From the NCBI RefSeq assembly GCF_040545425.1, contig NZ_JBEPLW010000002.1: a stretch of 64,000 bases of DNA; one strand, given 5' to 3'. A model generated the notes under the pieces. That model was not told the DNA's origin, made no database searches, and saw only the letters and a program-made list of their open reading frames with translations. This stretch comes from Bhargavaea ullalensis. Its GTDB lineage: Bacteria; Bacillota; Bacilli; Bacillales_A; Planococcaceae. This document shows, one piece after another, positions 16,905-25,004 of the stretch (position 1 is its first letter; each line of letters starts with the position of its first letter). Both the position numbers and the translations under genes were made by a program.

Positions 16905-18596
16905 ATGACCATCCAAGAGATGAAAGACACATCGTTTGATTCGCCGTCCCTGGAGAAATGGCGGGAGACGGCCGAGGCTTCGCTGAAAGGGAAACCGCTT
17001 GCAGCGCTCGAGACCGAAACACCTGAAGGGATTACACTGAAGCCGCTTTACACAACCGATGATCTGACGGCCGGGACGGAAGAGCGTATTTCCGCCATCC
17101 GACAGGGGATGAAGGGGACGGACTGGACCATCCTTCAGGAAACCTATTCGGAAGATCCCGCTGCTTTCCTTGAGCGGACGAAGGAGTCGATCAGCCGTGG
17201 CAACGGCGCGGTCGTCTATACGGGCGGCTGGACCACAGAAGGGGACAAGCCGGTCCTAAAGGAATTGGCCGGACTGATCACCGAGTGGCCGGTCTATGTC
17301 CGGTGCGCTCCTGACGATCCGTTCCTTGGTGTATTTGGCGCGGTCGATGAAGGACGCCGCGATCTCGTCACGGGATTCGCGGACGTTGAGCGGTCGGCGG
17401 ATCTGTCCCGGCTGTTCCCGGCACTCCGCACAATCGGCATCAGTACGGTGGACGAGCAGATGCAGGGTGCGGATGCTGTGACCGAGCTTGCCGTTGCGTT
17501 CTCAAAAGCGGCGGGCATCGCTGCGGGGGAAGACGACTTTACTGCCATGGCGGACCGTCTGTTCTTCTCATTCGCCGTGGATACGCATTTCTTCACCGAA
17601 GTGGCGAAACTGCGGGCATTCCGGCTCATGTTCCGTTCTTTTGCAAGCGCATACGGGGTGGAGGAGCCCGCCGTGCCGGTCATCGCCTGCACATCGCTCC
17701 GGACGTTCACGCTTGCGGATCCATACGTCAACCTGTTGCGTTCCGCGAACGAAGCGTTCTCGGCGGCGGTCGGAGGGGCGGATGCCATTTCGGTGGCGCC
17801 TTTTGACCGTCTGACCGGCGGCTCGGTGTTTTCCGAACGGGTTGCCCGAAACGTTCAGCACATTTTAAAGGAAGAAGTCCATGCCGACCGGGTGCTCGAT
17901 CCGGCTGGCGGCTCGTACTACATAGAGACCCTGACGGAGGCGCTTTACCGGAAAGCCTGGGCCCTTTTCATTGAATTCGAAGAAAAGGGCGGGTATGAAG
18001 CCATTTCGGCCGACGGGACATTGACTGATCTTCTGTCCGGCCTCCAGGAACAGCGCGTCCGGCGGCTCGCCCTCCGGAAAGATTCGCTCATCGGAACGAA
18101 CCAGTACGCGGATCCGGATGAACCGATTCATGCGGCTGCAGCCGGAAGCTCAGCGGACGGGCGTTTGGCCGTGCCGTTTGAAGAATTGCGGCTTTCACTC
18201 CAAGGGAAAACCGTCCACCTGCTGCAGTTCGGATCACTCAAAGACGTCAAGCCGGTGTCCGACTTCACGGCCGGGGTGCTTGCGGTCGGCGGCATCCGCC
18301 CCGAGCTGTCCCCGCTGTTTGACAATACGGAAGAAGCGCTTCACTATGTCCGCGAGAACGCGGTCGGCTATGCGGTCGTCTGCGCGCCGGCCGCTCAGGC
18401 GGAAACGGTGGTCGCCGGATTGCTCCGGGACAAGCCGGAGAGGCTCAGGCTCGATGCGGCCGGACGTTTTGAAGACGAGGCGGCGCTCCTGGAAGCCGGG
18501 CTGTCCGGATTCTACCGGCGCGGGCAGGACATCCTCGCCAAGCTGGAAGAGCTGAAAGGGATTCTTGAAGGGGGTACGCAGCATGAACAAGCCTGA
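16905..18596 (+). CDS. mutA: Methylmalonyl-CoA mutase small subunit
   Basis: The protein has 563 residues. ATG 16905 was chosen because GGGAGGA lies just before it; the open frame also extends upstream to 16869. It shows the mutase TIM-barrel fold (for example DPYVNLLRSANEAFSAAVGGADAI and LDPAGGSYYIETLTEALY). The C-terminal region resembles the B12-binding domain but has no DxHxxG, as expected for the non-catalytic subunit. With MutB it isomerises (R)-methylmalonyl-CoA to succinyl-CoA. It overlaps mutB by 14 bases. Confidence 0.93.
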   Translation: MTIQEMKDTSFDSPSLEKWRETAEASLKGKPLAALETETPEGITLKPLYTTDDLTAGTEERISAIRQGMKGTDWTILQETYSEDPAAFLERTKESISRGNGAVVYTGGWTTEGDKPVLKELAGLITEWPVYVRCAPDDPFLGVFGAVDEGRRDLVTGFADVERSADLSRLFPALRTIGISTVDEQMQGADAVTELAVAFSKAAGIAAGEDDFTAMADRLFFSFAVDTHFFTEVAKLRAFRLMFRSFASAYGVEEPAVPVIACTSLRTFTLADPYVNLLRSANEAFSAAVGGADAISVAPFDRLTGGSVFSERVARNVQHILKEEVHADRVLDPAGGSYYIETLTEALYRKAWALFIEFEEKGGYEAISADGTLTDLLSGLQEQRVRRLALRKDSLIGTNQYADPDEPIHAAAAGSSADGRLAVPFEELRLSLQGKTVHLLQFGSLKDVKPVSDFTAGVLAVGGIRPELSPLFDNTEEALHYVRENAVGYAVVCAPAAQAETVVAGLLRDKPERLRLDAAGRFEDEAALLEAGLSGFYRRGQDILAKLEELKGILEGGTQHEQA

Positions 18597-20739
18597 TTTT
18601 TCGAAGGTGGACCCATCCGCGGTGCTGAAGGGAGCGACCCGGGCAGCAGAGTCCGCAGCGCCGGTGGAGTCCTATGAAGGAATCCAGATCAAGCCGGTTT
18701 ATTCAGAACAGGATCTGGACGGCCTCTCGCACCTGTCCGACCTGCCGGGCATCGCGCCGAACACGCGCGGGCCGTATCCGACGATGTACGTGTCGCGCCC
18801 GTGGACTGTCCGGCAGTACGCCGGCTTCTCCACTGCTGAGGAAAGCAACGCGTTTTACCGGCGGAACCTCGCGATGGGCCAGAAGGGGCTGTCGGTCGCA
18901 TTTGACCTCGCGACCCACCGGGGTTACGACTCCGATCATCCGCGTGTGTCCGGTGACGTCGGAAAGGCGGGCGTTGCAATCGATTCCGTCGAAGACATGA
19001 AGATCCTGTTTGACGGCATCCCGCTTGATCAGATGTCGGTGTCGATGACGATGAACGGGGCGGTCATCCCCGTCATGGCGTTTTACATTGTGGCGGCCGA
19101 GGAACAGGGCGTTCCGCCCGAAAAACTGGCCGGCACGATCCAAAACGATATTCTGAAGGAGTACATGGTCCGCAACACATACATTTATCCGCCGGAGATG
19201 TCGATGCGGATCATCGCGGACATTTTCGACTACACATCGAACCGCATGCCGAAGTTCAACTCGATCTCGATTTCCGGCTATCACATGCAGGAAGCGGGCG
19301 CGACCGCGGACATCGAGCTCGCCTATACGCTCGCCGACGGACTTGAATATGTGCGGACGGGCCTTGCGGCGGGCATCGATATCGATTCATTCGCCCCGCG
19401 GCTCAGCTTTTTCTGGGCGATCGGCATGAACTACTTCATGGAAGTCGCCAAAATGCGGGCGGCGCGCCGGATCTGGGCGCAGATGATGAAGTCATTTGAC
19501 CCGAAAAATCCGAAGTCGCTTGCGCTCCGGACCCATTCGCAGACGTCCGGCTGGAGCCTGACCGAGCAGGATCCGTTCAACAACGTCACGCGGACGCTGA
19601 TTGAGGCGAACGCGGCGGCGATGGGGCATACGCAGTCGCTCCATACGAATGCGCTTGACGAGGCGATTGCGCTGCCGACCGATTTCTCGGCACGCATCGC
19701 CCGCAACACACAGCTGTTCCTGCAGGAAGAGACGCAGATGACGAACGTCATCGACCCGTGGGGCGGTTCATACTACGTGGAGAAGCTGACGGATGAGCTG
19801 ATGGAGAAGGCCTGGGCGCTCATCGAGGAGATCGAGGAGCTCGGCGGCATGGCGAAGGCGATCGAGACCGGCGTTCCGAAGATGAAGATCGAGGAAGCCG
19901 CGGCGAAGCGCCAGGCGCAGATCGATTCGGGTGCCGAGTCGATCATCGGCGTGAACAAATACCGTCCGGACGAGGAAGACCCGATCGAGATCCTCGATAT
20001 CGACAACACGGAAGTCCGCCGCAAACAGATCGAGCGGCTGGAGAAAATGAAGGCGGACCGGGATGAGGCGGTCGTCCGCATGGCGCTCGACAAGCTCACA
20101 GACGCGGCGAAAAGCGGGGAAGGGAACCTGCTGGCGCTGGCCGTCGATGCGGCGCGGACCCGTGCATCGATCGGGGAGATTTCCGATGCGATCGAGAAGG
20201 CGTCCGGCCGTCATAAAGCGGTCATCCGTTCGATCAGCGGCGTATACAGCACGAACTACTCGGACTCCGAAGCGATCCGGGAAGTGAAGGAAATGGCGGA
20301 CGAGTTCCTTGAAAACGAAGGCCGCCGTCCGCGCGTCATGGTCGCCAAGATGGGCCAGGACGGCCACGACCGGGGGGCGAAAGTCGTCGCCACCGCATTC
20401 GCTGACCTCGGCTTTGACGTTGACATCGGCCCGCTGTTCCAGACGCCTGCCGAAACGGCGCTTCAGGCGGCGGAGAACGACGTGCATGCAGTCGGCGTCA
20501 GCTCGCTCGCGGCCGGGCACAAGACGCTCATCCCTGAACTCATTGCGGAGCTGAAGAAGCTCGGCCGCGAGGACATCGTCGTCTTTGCAGGCGGCGTCAT
20601 CCCGGCGAAGGACTATGAGTTCCTTTACGAAGCGGGCGTCGCGGCGATTTTCGGACCGGGCACCGTCATCCCGGTTTCCGCCCAGAAAGTGATCGAGTCG
20701 ATCTACGAAGGCCTCGGCTATGAGGCGACATCCGATTGA
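18583..20739 (+). CDS. mutB: Methylmalonyl-CoA mutase large catalytic subunit
   Basis: The protein has 718 residues. ATG 18583 follows GGGGGT inside the end of mutA. The N-terminal substrate-binding barrel begins after about residue 60 (GIAPNTRGPYPTMY). The C-terminal cobalamin domain carries the base-off ligand motif DGHDRG with His595, plus VGVSSLAAGH and a Gly-rich VVFAGGVIP loop. The enzyme uses adenosylcobalamin and links propionyl-CoA catabolism to the TCA cycle. It overlaps meaB by 4 bases. Confidence 0.96.
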   Translation: MNKPDFSKVDPSAVLKGATRAAESAAPVESYEGIQIKPVYSEQDLDGLSHLSDLPGIAPNTRGPYPTMYVSRPWTVRQYAGFSTAEESNAFYRRNLAMGQKGLSVAFDLATHRGYDSDHPRVSGDVGKAGVAIDSVEDMKILFDGIPLDQMSVSMTMNGAVIPVMAFYIVAAEEQGVPPEKLAGTIQNDILKEYMVRNTYIYPPEMSMRIIADIFDYTSNRMPKFNSISISGYHMQEAGATADIELAYTLADGLEYVRTGLAAGIDIDSFAPRLSFFWAIGMNYFMEVAKMRAARRIWAQMMKSFDPKNPKSLALRTHSQTSGWSLTEQDPFNNVTRTLIEANAAAMGHTQSLHTNALDEAIALPTDFSARIARNTQLFLQEETQMTNVIDPWGGSYYVEKLTDELMEKAWALIEEIEELGGMAKAIETGVPKMKIEEAAAKRQAQIDSGAESIIGVNKYRPDEEDPIEILDIDNTEVRRKQIERLEKMKADRDEAVVRMALDKLTDAAKSGEGNLLALAVDAARTRASIGEISDAIEKASGRHKAVIRSISGVYSTNYSDSEAIREVKEMADEFLENEGRRPRVMVAKMGQDGHDRGAKVVATAFADLGFDVDIGPLFQTPAETALQAAENDVHAVGVSSLAAGHKTLIPELIAELKKLGREDIVVFAGGVIPAKDYEFLYEAGVAAIFGPGTVIPVSAQKVIESIYEGLGYEATSD

Positions 20740-21803
20740 CGGGACATTTCGGCGGAGAGGAGAGGCCGGCCGGCGGGGTTCCCCCGCATGACGGAATGGC
20801 GGCCGGTCCCCGCAGGCGTTTTGTGAAAAAGAAGCGGCCGGTGCCCGTCGCAGAACTGAGCCAGGACATCCGGGACGGCTCCCGCCTGGCGCTCGCCAAG
20901 GGCATCACCCTGCTGGAAAGCCGTTCGGCGGATGACCGGGCGGCGGCGCAGGAGCTGCTGCTCGGCCTGCTGCCGGATTCCGGGAACAGCATCCGGATCG
21001 GGATCACCGGCGTGCCGGGTGCGGGCAAGAGCACGTTCATCGAGGCGTTCGGCCTCATGCTCGCAGAGGCCGGACACAAAGTCGCGGTGCTCGCGATCGA
21101 TCCGAGTTCGACCGTTACGGGCGGCAGCATCCTCGGCGACAAGACGCGGATGGAAGAGCTGGCCCGGCATCCGAACGCGTTCATCCGGCCGTCCCCGTCT
21201 TCCGGCACGCTCGGCGGCGTCCACCGGAAAACCCGGGAGACGATGCTGCTGTGCGAGGCCGCGGGCTATGACGTCATCCTGATCGAGACGGTCGGGGTCG
21301 GGCAAAGCGAGACGGCTGTGCGCGGGATGGCGGACTTCTTCCTCCTGCTCGTGCTCACCGGAGCGGGAGACGAGCTGCAGGGCGTGAAAAAAGGGATCAT
21401 GGAGCTCGCCGACGGCATCATCGTCCATAAAGCGGACGGAGACAATGTGCTCGCCGCCAAACGGACGGCGAGGGAATACAAGCAGTTTCTTCGGATGCTG
21501 CAGCCGGCGACGCCGGGATGGCAGACGTCCGTGCTGCCGGTTTCATCCATCATTCCTGAGGGGTTGGAGGATGTCTGGGAGACGATTGTCCGGTTCCGCG
21601 GACAGCTCGAAGCGTCCGGCGGGTGGGAGACCCGGAGGAACGGGCAGCTGAAGGAATGGTTCCGGGCGGCCATCGAGGACCGGCTCATCGAGCGCTTCTT
21701 TGCAGAGACCGGCCGTAAAGAACAGGTCAGCGCCCTGGAGCAGGAAATCCTCAGCGGAAAACTGACCGTCACCGCGGCGCTGGACAAGCTGCTCGGCGAC
21801 TGA
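20736..21803 (+). CDS. meaB: Methylmalonyl-CoA mutase-associated G3E GTPase
   Basis: The frame has 355 residues from TTG 20736, which overlaps the mutB stop (TTGA). Internal starts at 20796 (ATG) or 20823 (GTG) are possible, because a purine-rich GGAGAGGAGAGG lies at 20757-20765 and upstream of them. The P-loop is GVPGAGKST near 92-100, with IDPSST, GDKTRM and a nucleotide-base motif HKADGDN, where His replaces the usual first Asn. MeaB protects and reloads the mutase with adenosylcobalamin. The gene order mutA-mutB-meaB is standard. Confidence 0.92.
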   Translation: MTGHFGGEERPAGGVPPHDGMAAGPRRRFVKKKRPVPVAELSQDIRDGSRLALAKGITLLESRSADDRAAAQELLLGLLPDSGNSIRIGITGVPGAGKSTFIEAFGLMLAEAGHKVAVLAIDPSSTVTGGSILGDKTRMEELARHPNAFIRPSPSSGTLGGVHRKTRETMLLCEAAGYDVILIETVGVGQSETAVRGMADFFLLLVLTGAGDELQGVKKGIMELADGIIVHKADGDNVLAAKRTAREYKQFLRMLQPATPGWQTSVLPVSSIIPEGLEDVWETIVRFRGQLEASGGWETRRNGQLKEWFRAAIEDRLIERFFAETGRKEQVSALEQEILSGKLTVTAALDKLLGD

Positions 21804-21813
21804 GACCGGTCCT

Positions 21814-21842
21814 TTGCAGTCCTGTCGCCAAACTGGTAAAAT
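21814..21842 (+). promoter_or_regulatory. Candidate promoter for brxB
   Basis: TTGCAG (21814-21819), 17-base spacer, TAAAAT (21837-21842), 32 bases upstream of the brxB start. The spacing is good and the hexamers moderate. Confidence 0.4.
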
Positions 21843-21874
21843 TCGAATGAATGAACCGAAAGGGGTAGGCAACC

Positions 21875-22315
21875 ATGAACATGGACATGAACCTGTTTAT
21901 GCAAGATATGATCCGCCAGGCTCGCAGCGAAATGGAAGCGTCCGGCTATGAACAACTGACAACGCCAGAAGCCGTGGAGGATGCGGTGAAACGCGAAGGC
22001 ACGACACTCTTCATGGTCAACTCCGTATGCGGATGCGCAGGCGGCATCGCACGTCCGGCTGCGGCACACGCGGTCCACTACGACAAGCGTCCGGACCACC
22101 TCGTCACGGTCTTCGCCGGCCAGGACAAGGAAGCGACGGCACAGGCCCGCATGCACTTCGGCGACGACCACCTTCCGTCGTCCCCGGCATTCGTCCTCAT
22201 GAAAGACGGCAAAGTGGTCGGCGAAGTGCCGCGCCACGAAATCGAAGGCCACGACCCGATGTCGGTCGTCGTCAACCTTCAGGCCCAGTTCGAGGAAAAC
22301 TGCGAAGAGCTTTAA
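21875..22315 (+). CDS. brxB: Bacilliredoxin BrxA/BrxB family (YqiW)
   Basis: The protein has 146 residues, ATG 21875 with AAAGGGG upstream. The active-site motif is CGC (Cys52, Cys54) in VNSVCGCAGG. It closely follows B. subtilis YqiW across its whole length. Bacilliredoxins remove bacillithiol from S-bacillithiolated proteins after oxidative stress, so the organism probably makes bacillithiol. It has its own candidate promoter and terminator and is probably a single-gene unit between the mut and mce genes. Confidence 0.95.
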   Translation: MNMDMNLFMQDMIRQARSEMEASGYEQLTTPEAVEDAVKREGTTLFMVNSVCGCAGGIARPAAAHAVHYDKRPDHLVTVFAGQDKEATAQARMHFGDDHLPSSPAFVLMKDGKVVGEVPRHEIEGHDPMSVVVNLQAQFEENCEEL

Positions 22316-22320
22316 TGTGA

Positions 22321-22367
22321 AAAAGAGAACCGGCACCGCATGAGGCGGCGTCCGGTTCTCTTTTTTT
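22321..22367 (+). terminator. Terminator of brxB
   Basis: AAAAGAGAACCGG (22321-22333) pairs perfectly with CCGGTTCTCTTTT (22352-22364) and is followed by more Ts. Array A of the 21-nt repeats begins five bases after it. Confidence 0.9.
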
Positions 22368-22371
22368 GATT

Positions 22372-22518
22372 GAGTGAGTCGCTTTTGTGCGTGAGTGAGA
22401 CGCAATGGGCTCCGAGTGAGACGCTTTCGTCTGTGAGTGAGTCGCAATGGGCTCCGAGTGAGACGCTTTTGCCCGCGAGTGAGACGCTTTCGTCCGCGAG
22501 TGAGACGCAAATTGTTTA
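22372..22518 (+). repeat. 21-nt tandem repeat array A (7 units, GAGTGAGACGC core)
   Basis: Units begin at 22372, 22393, 22414, 22435, 22456, 22477 and 22498, an exact 21-base step. Each has the 11-base core GAGTGAG(A/T)CGC followed by about 10 variable bases; two units share AATGGGCTCC. It lies directly after the brxB terminator. The frame translates to a heptad-like SETxxxx peptide, but there is no ribosome-binding site. The surrounding gap 22368-22745 also holds array B and otherwise nothing I can assign. Confidence 0.9.
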
Positions 22519-22635
22519 TCCCGCTTACTCGCGTATTTCCGCTGCCTTCCGCTAAGCCGGCCGGTCAGAACGGCACGTTACGCTTTAGTTGAACCGGCTT
22601 TATCTAATAGCGGATTGCTGCGAGCGTGTCAGTCG

Positions 22636-22719
22636 GATACAATCAACGTTTTCGCTGATACAATCAACGTTTATCCGAATACAATCAACGTTTCCGTGGA
22701 TACAATCAACGTTTTGTCC
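22636..22719 (+). repeat. 21-nt tandem repeat array B (4 units, GATACAATCAACGTTT core)
   Basis: Units begin at 22636, 22657, 22678 and 22699. The core (G/A)ATACAATCAACGTTT is 16 bases and nearly invariant, followed by 5 variable bases. The core is unrelated to array A, but the period is identical. It lies between array A and the minus-strand Prli43-like gene. Confidence 0.9.
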
Positions 22720-22745
22720 CTGATCCACCTATCTCCGCTTTGGAT

Positions 22746-22838
22746 TTAAAGCGCCATGCTCAGCCCGAAGACGACCATGGAGAGGACCATGAGCAGGATC
22801 ATGATGTATACGACGGTTTTCTGAATTTTTTTGTTCAC
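22746..22838 (-). CDS. prli43: Prli43-like 30-residue membrane protein
   Basis: GTG at 22838 on the minus strand is preceded by AAGGAGA at suitable distance and encodes 30 residues: a short basic start (NKKIQK), a single hydrophobic helix (about residues 9-27) and a short tail. Length, the basic N-terminus and the single membrane span fit Prli43, described in Listeria as a membrane anchor of the stressosome and conserved in Firmicutes. The longer upstream frame has no start signal. I rely on remembered family features rather than an alignment. It is transcribed divergently from mce. Confidence 0.65.
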   Translation of the reverse strand: MNKKIQKTVVYIMILLMVLSMVVFGLSMAL

Positions 22839-22961
22839 GTTCGGTCTCCTTCGTTCATGATGCCACCATTCTACGGTTTTTTCGTTGTTCGCGCAATATA
22901 TAGAGATTTCTCCTTCAACGCGGTACAATTGAAGGCGGATACAAAAAGGGGGCATGAGGAA

Positions 22962-23372
22962 ATGAAGCGCGTGGATCATATCGGCATTGCCGTTAAGAGC
23001 ATCAGCGAAACCTTGCCATATTACACGGATACGCTCGGCATCCCTCTGATCGGCATGGAAGACGTGCCGAGCCAGGGGCTGAAGGTGGCGTTCCTGGATG
23101 CCGGCAACATTAAACTTGAGCTGCTGGAGCCGGTTTCAGAAGACAGCGCCGTCGCTAAGTTTCTCGAAAAGCGGGGGGAAGGCGTACATCACATCGCCTT
23201 CGGGGTGACCGATATTCAGGAGCGGATGGACGAGCTGAAGGCGCACGGCGTCCGGCTGCTGTCGGACGAGCCGCGTCCGGGTGCGGGCGGGGCGCAGGTG
23301 GCGTTCATGCATCCGAAATCGTCCTACGGCGTGCTTTATGAACTCTGCGACAAATCCGGAGACCGGGAGTGA
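22962..23372 (+). CDS. mce: Methylmalonyl-CoA epimerase
   Basis: The protein has 136 residues. ATG 22962 follows GGGGG (22948-22952) at 9 bases; the open frame upstream is non-coding. It is a vicinal-oxygen-chelate (glyoxalase-like) fold with two repeated modules. Metal-ligand candidates are His6 (VDHIGIAV), His76 or His77 (VHHIAFGV) and Glu127 (LYELCD). It interconverts (S)- and (R)-methylmalonyl-CoA between the carboxylase and the mutase. It is immediately upstream of pccB (7-base gap). Confidence 0.93.
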   Translation: MKRVDHIGIAVKSISETLPYYTDTLGIPLIGMEDVPSQGLKVAFLDAGNIKLELLEPVSEDSAVAKFLEKRGEGVHHIAFGVTDIQERMDELKAHGVRLLSDEPRPGAGGAQVAFMHPKSSYGVLYELCDKSGDRE

Positions 23373-23379
23373 TCAGCTG

Positions 23380-24927
23380 ATGGATATCTATGAAAAGATC
23401 AATGAACTGTATGACCGCCGGCGCGAAATCGAGCTCGGCGGCGGGGACGAACGGATCGACAAGCAGCACGAAAAGGGCAAGCTGACCGCCCGAGAGCGGA
23501 TCGACCTCCTTCTCGATGAAGGAACGTTCGTCGAGCTGAACCCGTTCGTCACCCACCGGACGCAGGACTTCGGCATGGACAAGCAGAAGGGGCCGGGGGA
23601 CGGCGTCGTGACGGGCTACGGGAAAGTGAACGGCCGCCCGGTGTACCTGTTCTCCCAGGACTTCACGGTGTTCGGCGGAGCGCTCGGGGAAATGCACGCC
23701 ATGAAGATCGCGAACGTCATGGACCTGGCGGCGAAGAACGGCGCTCCGTTCATCGGACTGAACGACTCGGGCGGCGCGCGAATCCAGGAAGGGGTCGTGT
23801 CGCTTGACGGCTACGGCGAGATTTTCTACCGGAACGCCATTTATTCCGGCGTCATTCCGCAGATCTCCGTCATCCTCGGACCGTGTGCGGGCGGGGCGGT
23901 TTATTCCCCGGCGATCACCGATTTCGTCTTCATGACCGACAAGACGAGCCAGATGTTCATCACCGGCCCCAAGGTCATCGAGACCGTCACCGGTGAAAAG
24001 ATCTCTTCCGAAGACCTCGGCGGATCGAAAGTACATAATGCGATCAGCGGGAATGCGCATTTCCGCGGGGCGTCCGAACAGGAAGTGCTCGAAGACGTCC
24101 GGCGGCTGCTTTCCTACCTGCCGCAGAACAACAACGAAATGCCGCCTCGGCTCGAAGCGGATGCGGAAAAAGACGACCGACCGGATCTTGCAGACATCGT
24201 TCCATTCGAAACGATCCGGCCGTATGACGTGCGCAAGGTGATCGACCAGGTCGTCGATGCGGATTCGTTCATGGAAGTCCAGTCGGAGTTCGCAAAGAAC
24301 ATCGTCGTCGGCCTCGCGCGGATCAAGGGTGAAGTCGTCGGCCTCGTCTGCAACCAGCCGAAGGTGATGGCGGGCGGACTCGACATCGACTCGTCCGACA
24401 AAGCGGCGCGGTTCATCCGCTTCTGCGACTCGTTCAACATCCCGATCATCACGTTCGAGGACGTCACGGGCTTCTTCCCGGGGATCAAACAGGAGCACGG
24501 CGGCATCATCCGCCACGGCGCGAAGATCCTGTATGCGTATTCGGAGGCGACCGTGCCGAAGATGACCGTCATCCTCCGCAAGGCGTTCGGCGGCGCGTAT
24601 GTCGCGCTCAATTCGAAATCGATCGGCGCCGACATCGTGTATGCGTGGCCGAATGCAGAAATCGCGGTGATGGGACCGGAAGGAGCGGCGAATATCATCT
24701 TCGCACGCGAAATCGCGAACAGCGACAATCCGGAGGCGACCCGCGCGGCGAAGATCGAGGAATACAAGAACAAGTTCGCGAACCCGTACGTCGCCGCCAG
24801 CCATGGCATGGTCGACGATGTCATCGACCCGCGCGAAACGCGGATCAAGCTCATCCAGGCGCTTGAGATGATGCGCAACAAGAAAGAAGACCGGCCGGCG
24901 AAAAAGCACGGCAACATTCCGCTCTGA
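23380..24927 (+). CDS. pccB: Propionyl-CoA/acyl-CoA carboxylase carboxyltransferase subunit (YqjD)
   Basis: The protein has 515 residues. ATG 23380 gives the family start MDIYEKINELYDRR; the frame also reads into mce upstream. The crotonase-like two-domain carboxyltransferase has the biotin/acyl-CoA oxyanion-hole glycine motifs (LNDSGGARIQEG, GPCAGGAVYSPA; FEDVTGFFPG, ILRKAFGGAYVALNS). It transfers CO2 from carboxybiotin to propionyl-CoA to give (S)-methylmalonyl-CoA. No biotin carboxylase or biotin carrier gene is in the window, so that part must be encoded elsewhere. A specific acyl-CoA preference cannot be fixed from sequence. Confidence 0.92.
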   Translation: MDIYEKINELYDRRREIELGGGDERIDKQHEKGKLTARERIDLLLDEGTFVELNPFVTHRTQDFGMDKQKGPGDGVVTGYGKVNGRPVYLFSQDFTVFGGALGEMHAMKIANVMDLAAKNGAPFIGLNDSGGARIQEGVVSLDGYGEIFYRNAIYSGVIPQISVILGPCAGGAVYSPAITDFVFMTDKTSQMFITGPKVIETVTGEKISSEDLGGSKVHNAISGNAHFRGASEQEVLEDVRRLLSYLPQNNNEMPPRLEADAEKDDRPDLADIVPFETIRPYDVRKVIDQVVDADSFMEVQSEFAKNIVVGLARIKGEVVGLVCNQPKVMAGGLDIDSSDKAARFIRFCDSFNIPIITFEDVTGFFPGIKQEHGGIIRHGAKILYAYSEATVPKMTVILRKAFGGAYVALNSKSIGADIVYAWPNAEIAVMGPEGAANIIFAREIANSDNPEATRAAKIEEYKNKFANPYVAASHGMVDDVIDPRETRIKLIQALEMMRNKKEDRPAKKHGNIPL

Positions 24928-24937
24928 TGCGGGGAAC

Positions 24938-24980
24938 GGACGCACCGGCAGTTTTTTTGCGGCGGTGCGTCCTGCTGTTT
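24938..24980 (+). terminator. Terminator of mce-pccB
   Basis: GGACGCACCG (24938-24947) is inverted at 24963-24972 (CGGTGCGTCC). The loop contains a T run, and TGCTGTTTT follows. Confidence 0.65.
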
Positions 24981-25004
24981 TGATAAAAGAAAGGAGAATG
25001 CAGC

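Noticed and set aside
22370..22555. 61-residue ORF of heptad repeats (SETxxxx) over array A
   Set aside because: It is only the translation of the 21-nt DNA repeats; no ribosome-binding site and no other start signal.
22372..22719. CRISPR array
   Set aside because: Period of 21 is too short, the variable parts are 5-10 bases, and no cas genes are present.
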